Origin: CAZRGZ01 sp964599775
GTDB taxonomy: Bacteria; Patescibacteriota; Saccharimonadia; Saccharimonadales; Saccharimonadaceae
Direction of reading: 5' to 3'
NCBI GenBank assembly: GCA_964599775.1
Contig: CAZRGZ010000009.1
Span: 1 to 34,348 of the forward strand
Length of the DNA: 34,348 nucleotides
The position numbers and the translations under genes are program-made. The notes under the pieces are model-generated. The model ran no database searches, was not told the origin of the DNA, and saw only the letters and a list, made by a program, of their open reading frames with translations. Of the stretch, positions 29,826-34,348 are shown piece by piece; the first letter of the stretch is position 1; every line of letters begins with the position of its first letter.

Positions 29826-29941
29826 ATCCCAAACCCCACCACCGGGAGCGGCACCCGGCGGGGCAGCAATATTTTTACTTTTAGTAAAAAATTTTTAGGG
29901 GCGGACCGGGTGACAGGACCTTGAGGGGTGGGGTTTGGGAT
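29826..29941. repeat. Palindromic intergenic repeat, copy 3 (complete)
   Basis: Perfect 15-bp terminal inverted repeats (ATCCCAAACCCCACC and GGTGGGGTTTGGGAT) bound a 116-bp element. The inside is the reverse orientation of copy 2: CACCCGGCGGGGCAGC, an A/T hairpin TTTTTACT-TTT-AGTAAAAA, then GGGGCGGACCGGGTGACAGG. The outer arms differ in sequence from copy 2 yet stay complementary to each other. Confidence 0.88.
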
Positions 29942-30139
29942 GTGGTGAATTGATACATACTGGTAGACTTTTATGATTTTCTATGTTATAATGAAAATAT
30001 TGCAATCGATGGATATCGAGTTTCTCTTTCGCTTAAAGAGCAAAGTTATAAAGATAAACACTCACTCTCGCTGTCCACTACGCAGTAGAGATATTTTTAG
30101 TAAAATATAGCGCATCTTTCTCGTGCGCTCTGAAAGGTT
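29942..30139 (+). promoter_or_regulatory. Promoter and long leader of DEAD-box helicase gene
   Basis: An extended -10, TGTTATAAT (29984-29992), precedes about 140 nt of untranslated leader, the longest in the window. The leader is AT-rich and ends with a hairpin (GCGCA facing TGCGC) just before GAAAGG. Long leaders are common for cold-induced DEAD-box helicase genes; the sequence alone does not show the mechanism. Confidence 0.5.
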
Positions 30140-31372
30140 ATGATTATTATGACAAATAATTCTTATACGTCGCGACGCCCCAGTGGCCCGCGCCGGAACC
30201 GCCCTGGTGTGCGATCGTTTTCGCCCAATCGGCGAGCAAACAAGAAGCCAACTCGTGGTGCGTTTATTCACCCGAGTAAATTTATCAATAAAGCCGTACC
30301 CAAGCTAGAGGAAAAAACCTACGAAGCAAAACATACATTTCGTGACTTTCCATTTAGCGCGCAGTTGCAGGCGAATATTGCCGCCAAAGGGTTTGAGACC
30401 CCGAGTGCAATTCAAGACCAAGCTATTCCGCATATTATTGCTGGCCGTGATGTGATTGGCCTGGCAAATACCGGTACGGGTAAAACGGCTGCCTTTGCGC
30501 TGCCTATCATTGAAAAGATTTCTGGCCTTACCGTGAGTCCATCCGTGCTGATAATGGCACCGACCCGCGAACTTGCCCAGCAAATTGATGAAGAATTCCG
30601 TGCTTTTGCTAAGGGTATGGGCTTGTATTCGGCTATTTGTGTCGGTGGTACCGATATGAATAAACAAATCCGCGCCCTGAAGCGTCAGCCACAAGTAATT
30701 ATTGGCACGCCGGGTCGTTTGAAGGACTTGATTGAGCGCCGCGTTCTTAAACTGAAGAACATGACCACGCTCGTACTTGACGAAGCTGACCGTATGCTCG
30801 ATATGGGCTTTATTAACGACATTCGCGCTATTGCTGGTGCAATGCCTCGCGATCGTCAAACGCTGTTTTTCAGTGCAACTATTACGCCAACTATTGAAAA
30901 GTTGGTGCAGGATTTCTTAACAGACCCAGCGACGGTATCGGTCCGTACCGCCGAAACCAGTGAACATGTCGAACAAGACATTGTTGAGGCGCATAAAGAA
31001 GAAAAGCTCGATAAACTGGTAAATATGCTCAGTGATGAAGCTTTCGAAAAGGTACTAGTATTTGGTGAAACGAAGTTTGGTGTGCAACGGCTTGCTGATG
31101 CACTCAGCAAAGCAGGTCACCCATCAACCGCCATTCATGGCAACAAAACGCAGCCACAGCGGCAGCGTGCTCTGCGTGCCTTTAAAAACCAGGATGTAAA
31201 AGTACTTGTCGCGACCGATGTAGCCGCTCGAGGGCTAGATATTCCAAACGTCAGCCACGTGATTAACTTTGACCAGCCAGCTACCTACGAAGACTACGTA
31301 CACCGTATCGGCCGAACCGGTCGCGGTGGCGCACGTGGAGCAGCGTATACGTTTGTGGCGCCACGACGATAA
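30140..31372 (+). CDS. DEAD-box ATP-dependent RNA helicase
   Basis: All core motifs are present: Q motif FETPSAIQDQAIP, Walker A ANTGTGKTAAF, PTRELAQQ, TPGRL, DEADRMLDMGF, FSAT, then VLVATDVAARGLD and HRIGRTGRGG in the second RecA domain. A basic Arg/Ser-rich N-terminal tail of about 50 residues, probably RNA-binding, precedes the core; there is no C-terminal tail. The 410-aa length suits RhlE/CsdA-core helicases for ribosome assembly or RNA turnover. GAAAGG fits the ATG at 30149 (11 nt) as well as the one at 30140 (2 nt), so the start could be 30149. Confidence 0.95.
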   Translation: MIIMTNNSYTSRRPSGPRRNRPGVRSFSPNRRANKKPTRGAFIHPSKFINKAVPKLEEKTYEAKHTFRDFPFSAQLQANIAAKGFETPSAIQDQAIPHIIAGRDVIGLANTGTGKTAAFALPIIEKISGLTVSPSVLIMAPTRELAQQIDEEFRAFAKGMGLYSAICVGGTDMNKQIRALKRQPQVIIGTPGRLKDLIERRVLKLKNMTTLVLDEADRMLDMGFINDIRAIAGAMPRDRQTLFFSATITPTIEKLVQDFLTDPATVSVRTAETSEHVEQDIVEAHKEEKLDKLVNMLSDEAFEKVLVFGETKFGVQRLADALSKAGHPSTAIHGNKTQPQRQRALRAFKNQDVKVLVATDVAARGLDIPNVSHVINFDQPATYEDYVHRIGRTGRGGARGAAYTFVAPRR

Positions 31373-31389
31373 TTTCCTTACAAGGACGG

Positions 31390-31421
31390 CTGCCGGCCCC
31401 GTATGTTAGCGGGACCGGCAG
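31390..31421. terminator. GC-rich hairpin between helicase and mini-gene
   Basis: CTGCCGGCCCCG and CGGGACCGGCAG pair with one mismatch across an 8-nt loop between two convergent genes. There is no T tract; it could end transcription from either side. Confidence 0.6.
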
Positions 31422-31426
31422 GTTGG

Positions 31427-31600
31427 TCACGAGTCGTCCGTCTCCTGCCTGCTGAAGACGCTTCGCGCCAGATCAGCCGCATCGGTGTTCTTGTTGATGC
31501 TCACCTGAACACCTGCGACGGTAGTGGTTGTTGACGGATTCTCATCGGTGAGACTACGCTTGGTAGCCTCAATTTCTGCTTGAATCGAATGCCTGTCCAT
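31427..31600 (-). CDS. Small 57-aa protein, GC-rich cassette
   Basis: Fifty-seven codons from ATG 31600 to TGA 31427-31429 encode MDRHSIQAEIEATKRSLTDE, a Thr-rich centre and an end reading SVFSRQETDDS. The ribosome site AGGAGGTG is the strongest in the window, 4-5 nt before the ATG, with TATAAT about 25 nt further up. The composition is more GC-rich than both flanks. No family is recognised; the helix-breaker-strand pattern suggests a small soluble protein. Promoter, ribosome site and hairpin make it a self-contained unit like the one at 17.4 kb. Confidence 0.65.
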   Translation of the reverse strand: MDRHSIQAEIEATKRSLTDENPSTTTTVAGVQVSINKNTDAADLARSVFSRQETDDS

Positions 31601-31683
31601 GTTCACCTCCTCCCATAACCAGCCTTATTATATAAAGACAATCATGTTGCACAAACCACAAGCTTTTCGCACTTTTCACACAG

Positions 31684-31689
31684 TACAAT
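31684..31689 (+). promoter_or_regulatory. -10 box upstream of secreted protein gene
   Basis: TACAAT ends 6 nt before an ATG at 31696 that opens an 11-codon N-terminal extension; the likelier start at 31729 has AAAGGAG 6-7 nt upstream. Confidence 0.45.
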
Positions 31690-31728
31690 AAATTTATGGG
31701 CACTCTAACGCCCATAAAGGAGCAAAAT

Positions 31729-32097
31729 ATGAAAATTGCGACAAAAGCCTTAGCAACATTACTAATTGCGACTGTGCTAACCGTGAGTGTGCACGGTAGT
31801 GTAGCGGCTACCCCGAATTTTGACAAAAAAGAAGCCAAACTAGAAAGGCTGCAGCAGCATCATGACCGTAAGATGGAACTCCGTGCCAGCGTACTCGGCA
31901 TGTCAGCTGATGAACTGCGTGAAGAATTAAAAGTAAAGCCATTTGAAAAAATCATTAAAAAACGCGGTTTTAAAACTCGCGAAGCTTTCCAGGTTGCTTT
32001 GATTGGCAAAATGAAAGAAGAACTGCAGCGACGCGGCTGGAGCGAGCAAAAAATTGAGGCCATGATCCAAAAGCGACAAGCCCGTGTGATGGAGTAG
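31729..32097 (+). CDS. Secreted small helical protein
   Basis: The protein is 122 aa from ATG 31729. Residues 1-27 are a signal peptide (MKIATKALATLLIATVLTVS with cleavage likely after SVAA). The mature part is charged and helical; VLGMSADELREEL resembles the short helical motif of DUF2680-type extracellular proteins, and MKEELQRRGWSEQKIEAMI follows. It is probably exported and may bind the envelope or a partner peptide; the function is unknown. An in-frame ATG at 31696 is 6 nt after a -10 box, so a longer leaderless form or a short leader ORF is possible. Confidence 0.72.
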   Translation: MKIATKALATLLIATVLTVSVHGSVAATPNFDKKEAKLERLQQHHDRKMELRASVLGMSADELREELKVKPFEKIIKKRGFKTREAFQVALIGKMKEELQRRGWSEQKIEAMIQKRQARVME

Positions 32098-32118
32098 TCA
32101 ACTGACGGGTAAGTGCGT

Positions 32119-32124
32119 TATACT
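32119..32124 (+). promoter_or_regulatory. -10 box of second PAP2 gene
   Basis: TATACT ends 9 nt before ATG 32134, ruling out the in-frame GTG further upstream. Confidence 0.5.
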
Positions 32125-32133
32125 ATATGGAGT

Positions 32134-32613
32134 ATGAGTTCTGAAATTTTTGTTTGGATCCTTGCGGACGCACTTGTCTTTCCCATTGTGATTATTGGTG
32201 CCTATGCCTTACTTCGCTATGTGCCAAAAGGGAGTCGATACGCGGCTTATGCTCGGGTAGTGATGGCAGGGTTAACTGCTTTGTTGCTGGCCAAACTCGT
32301 GGCAACTATTTGGCAACCTGCTGAAGTCCGGCCATTTATTGAGCAGGGGATTGAGCCGGGTGCAGCGTACCTGGATAACCCTGGGTTTCCTTCTGACCAC
32401 GCCTTGTTTACGATGGCCATTACGCTTGCCGTATTCTTTGAAACTCGCAAAAAGAAGTTGGCCACCGTGCTTCTCGTGCTCACTCTCCTTGTTGGTGTTG
32501 GCCGCGTGGTAGCACTGGTGCACACACCGCTCGATGTACTGGGTGGCTTCTTGTTTGCAGCTTTTGGGGCACTTTGGTACTTTAATTTACCCCGAAAACT
32601 TGCCGAAGAGTAA
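32134..32613 (+). CDS. PAP2-family phosphatase, short form
   Basis: The protein is 159 aa from ATG 32134 and has about five membrane helices. The second and third phosphatase motifs are clear: GFPSDHALFTMAIT (Asp in place of Gly before the His) and GVGRVVALVHTPLDVLGG. The first motif (KxxxxxxRP) is weak: only EVRPFIEQG precedes. This resembles undecaprenyl-diphosphatase BcrC-type proteins. It could recycle the lipid carrier for wall synthesis, which fits the PopT-type transporter in this window. Confidence 0.85.
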   Translation: MSSEIFVWILADALVFPIVIIGAYALLRYVPKGSRYAAYARVVMAGLTALLLAKLVATIWQPAEVRPFIEQGIEPGAAYLDNPGFPSDHALFTMAITLAVFFETRKKKLATVLLVLTLLVGVGRVVALVHTPLDVLGGFLFAAFGALWYFNLPRKLAEE

Positions 32614-32622
32614 AAGAAGGTA

Positions 32623-32628
32623 TATACT
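32623..32628 (+). promoter_or_regulatory. -10 box of gene at 32640
   Basis: TATACT ends 11 nt before the ATG at 32640; the leader, if any, is only a few bases. Confidence 0.4.
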
Positions 32629-32639
32629 TACCGTAAATT

Positions 32640-33149
32640 ATGAATACCGATAATGCCGCTTATCCGAATGAGAATGTGACCGAAAAAACGCCCTGGTTGG
32701 TGGAGATGGGTTTTGCTAAAATTCTCGCAATATTGCTCATGGGCGCAATTGTGGGCGCTTTAGTTATGGGTAGCAGTATGCTGCTAGAGCGCTATTTTGT
32801 TGAAGCGGTTTTTTGCCGCTCGGCGGATTCGTTTGCTTTATGTGCCAATGGTGGAAGCTTGGCGAATAACGTCGCTACCGTATTAATTGGTATTGTAGGT
32901 GCGGTTGGCTTAGTAAAATTATCGGTGTATCGGCCGTTATTGGTTGTTATTGCGGCTGCGGTGGCGCTTTGGAATGCCAATATGTGGCTTGGCGCGTTAC
33001 CTTGGTATGAAGCATTGGGCTGGTATATCGGGCTCTATGCGCTGTCGTATGTAGCTTTTGCCTGGATACTGCGGGTAACGAATTTTGTATTCGCCTTTAT
33101 TTTGATGATTGCACTAATTGTTGGTGTACGAATGATGTTGCAGCTTTAG
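32640..33149 (+). CDS. Uncharacterised membrane protein
   Basis: This 169-aa protein has a soluble N-terminal about 20 residues and then about five hydrophobic segments (residues 24-48, 75-95, 98-112, 125-142 and 146-166). Two cysteines (VFCRSADSFALCANGG) lie in the first loop, probably extracytoplasmic, and could form a disulfide. The family is not recognised. It lies 26 nt after the PAP2 gene and 33 nt before rmuC, all on one strand. Confidence 0.72.
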   Translation: MNTDNAAYPNENVTEKTPWLVEMGFAKILAILLMGAIVGALVMGSSMLLERYFVEAVFCRSADSFALCANGGSLANNVATVLIGIVGAVGLVKLSVYRPLLVVIAAAVALWNANMWLGALPWYEALGWYIGLYALSYVAFAWILRVTNFVFAFILMIALIVGVRMMLQL

Positions 33150-33170
33150 CACGTATTGCCTCTGTCGTGC

Positions 33171-33176
33171 TATACT
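33171..33176 (+). promoter_or_regulatory. -10 box of rmuC, leaderless
   Basis: TATACT ends 6 nt before ATG 33183. Confidence 0.55.
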
Positions 33177-33182
33177 TAAGGT

Positions 33183-34274
33183 ATGGAGATGACCTTTTTT
33201 ATTATTGTGCTACTGGTAGTAGTAGTAGTAGGTTTTGGTGCGGTGATTTTTGTTTTGTATCAGCGCCTAGGGGAACTGAAACAGCAGAGTACTAACGACT
33301 ACTTAAAGCAGGACGTGACTGAACTCGCGCGAACTATCACTGAGCTTCGCGATGGCTTGCATGAAACAGTTGGCGCAAGGCTAGACCGTAACCACAGCCA
33401 AATGCGCGATTCGGTACAAAAGCAGCTTTCAGAAAGCGCAAAGCTCGTAGCAGATGTCACGCAGCGGCTTACCAAGCTCGATGAAACCAACAAACGAGTG
33501 GTGGATGTTGCCGACGAGCTGAAAACTTTGCAAAATGTGCTGCAAAACCCTAAGCAGCGTGGTGTTTTTGGCGAATATTATCTGGAGACAGTGTTGGGCA
33601 ATGTGCTGCCTCCGGGGCGTTTCCAGATGCAATATAAATTTGCTGATGGGGAAACAGTTGATGCGGCAGTATTTCTTGATCGTGGCCAAGTGTTGCCGAT
33701 AGACAGTAAATTTAGCCTCGAAAACTACAATCGATTGGTCGATGAAAAAGATAAAGCGGTCAAAACGCGGCTTATCAATCAGCTAAAGAGTGATTTAAAA
33801 TTCCGTATCGATGAAACCAGCAAGTATATTCGCCCAAGCGAAAATACAATGGATTTTGCTTTCATGTTTATCCCCAGCGAGGCGCTGTACTATGACTTAC
33901 TAATGAACAAAGTGGGTGTGAGTGGTGTCGGTGCGCGTGACCTGATAGAATACGCCTTTCGCGATAAAAAGGTAATTATTGTGAGCCCCACCAGCTTTAT
34001 GGCGTATCTCCAAACGGTCTTGCAGGGGCTCAGGAGTTTGCAAATAGAAGAACAAGCCAAGGAAATCCAAATACGTGTGGGGCAATTAGGTAGGCATATT
34101 GAAGCACACGAAACTTATATGCACAAACTGGGCAATAGCCTCTCTACGTCGGTCAATCATTTCAATACCGCGCATAAAGAGTTGAAAAAAATCGATAAAG
34201 ATATCGTCAAGATTGCTGATTCCACCCCCGTGGTTGACCCATTAATCCTAGACAAACCACAAAAAGAAGAGTAA
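33183..34274 (+). CDS. rmuC: RmuC-family DNA recombination protein
   Basis: The 363-aa protein has one N-terminal membrane helix (residues 4-26), a long coiled coil (about 30-120), and the RmuC nuclease-like domain: NPKQRGVFGEYYLETVLGN, then VDAAVFLDRGQVLPIDSKFS and FMFIPSEALYY. The VDA...PIDSKF part matches a PD-(D/E)xK-type core. RmuC limits inversion at short inverted repeats in E. coli, and the fold suggests DNA cleavage. The C-terminal part is helical. The gene ends 20 nt before the closing terminator. Confidence 0.93.
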   Translation: MEMTFFIIVLLVVVVVGFGAVIFVLYQRLGELKQQSTNDYLKQDVTELARTITELRDGLHETVGARLDRNHSQMRDSVQKQLSESAKLVADVTQRLTKLDETNKRVVDVADELKTLQNVLQNPKQRGVFGEYYLETVLGNVLPPGRFQMQYKFADGETVDAAVFLDRGQVLPIDSKFSLENYNRLVDEKDKAVKTRLINQLKSDLKFRIDETSKYIRPSENTMDFAFMFIPSEALYYDLLMNKVGVSGVGARDLIEYAFRDKKVIIVSPTSFMAYLQTVLQGLRSLQIEEQAKEIQIRVGQLGRHIEAHETYMHKLGNSLSTSVNHFNTAHKELKKIDKDIVKIADSTPVVDPLILDKPQKEE

Positions 34275-34293
34275 TCCATATAGCACACATAAA

Positions 34294-34327
34294 AAAATAT
34301 CCCCACCTTTAAAGGTGGGGATATTTT
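34294..34327 (+). terminator. Perfect palindromic terminator after rmuC
   Basis: A 34-bp perfect palindrome: AAAATATCCCCACCTTT and its complement AAAGGTGGGGATATTTT, with A and T tracts on either side. It can terminate in both directions. Confidence 0.9.
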
Positions 34328-34348
34328 AGGCTTAAGGTATCGTTTACG

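Noticed and set aside
29773..29832. N-terminal extension of the LiaF-like protein
   Set aside because: The extension would start upstream of the TACAAT box that directly precedes the inner ATG, so it is unlikely to be transcribed with the gene.
32113..32133. GTG start for the second PAP2 gene
   Set aside because: The TATACT promoter box lies inside this extension.

Overview
The window reads as a bacterial chromosome segment of roughly 45-50 % GC with compact, short-spaced genes and a small-genome flavour. A sortase-type LADTG cell-wall sorting signal, polyprenyl-phosphate and PAP2 proteins and an isolated PilB-type ATPase fit a monoderm member of the Patescibacteria/CPR, most likely Saccharibacteria (TM7). 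That placement is inference from gene content, not a phylogeny. Most chromosomal genes have a TANAAT-like -10 box ending 5-11 nt before the start codon and no usable Shine-Dalgarno, so leaderless mRNAs appear to be common.

Left flank (1-13.7 kb): trmD, a CPBP membrane protease, a SpoU RNA methyltransferase, a RadC/JAMM protein, an unknown gene overlapping malic enzyme, an alpha/beta hydrolase, pilB/gspE, rplS with a strong terminator, a degenerate signal-peptidase-like membrane protein, an SDR, a DUF368 (PopT-type) polyprenyl-phosphate transporter, a decayed SDR and a GT4 glycosyltransferase. Three copies of a long palindromic repeat lie between genes (start of window, 5.6 kb, 29.8 kb).

Accessory region (13.8-27.2 kb): an unknown 500-aa protein, a remnant of a sortase-anchored surface protein, a P-loop kinase/HAD phosphatase pair, and then a mosaic island ending in tRNA-Gln(CTG). 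Five copies of one small-ORF sequence cut the island into cassettes. The copies are whole, N-half only, or C-half only, and all switch at the same CATGGCTGG core, which in the last copy is the CCA-bearing 3' end of tRNA-Gln. Two of the N-halves directly follow C-terminal fragments of what looks like a large serine recombinase. The simplest reading is a stack of integrative elements whose attP lies inside a small gene just downstream of the integrase gene, with tRNA 3' ends as targets. Cargo includes a DUF3800 plus winged-helix-like pair, an operon of a thymidylate-synthase-like protein and a THEP1-type NTPase fused to a SWIM zinc finger, ASCH-domain proteins, a coupling-protein (VirD4/TraG) fragment and several very GC-rich mini-cassettes.

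Right flank (27.2-34.3 kb): a small glycine-rich membrane protein, a PLD/cardiolipin-synthase-like gene overlapping a PAP2 phosphatase, a LiaF-like membrane protein, a DEAD-box RNA helicase with a long leader, another GC-rich mini-gene, a secreted helical protein, a second PAP2 protein, an unknown membrane protein and RmuC, closed by a perfect 34-bp palindromic terminator.
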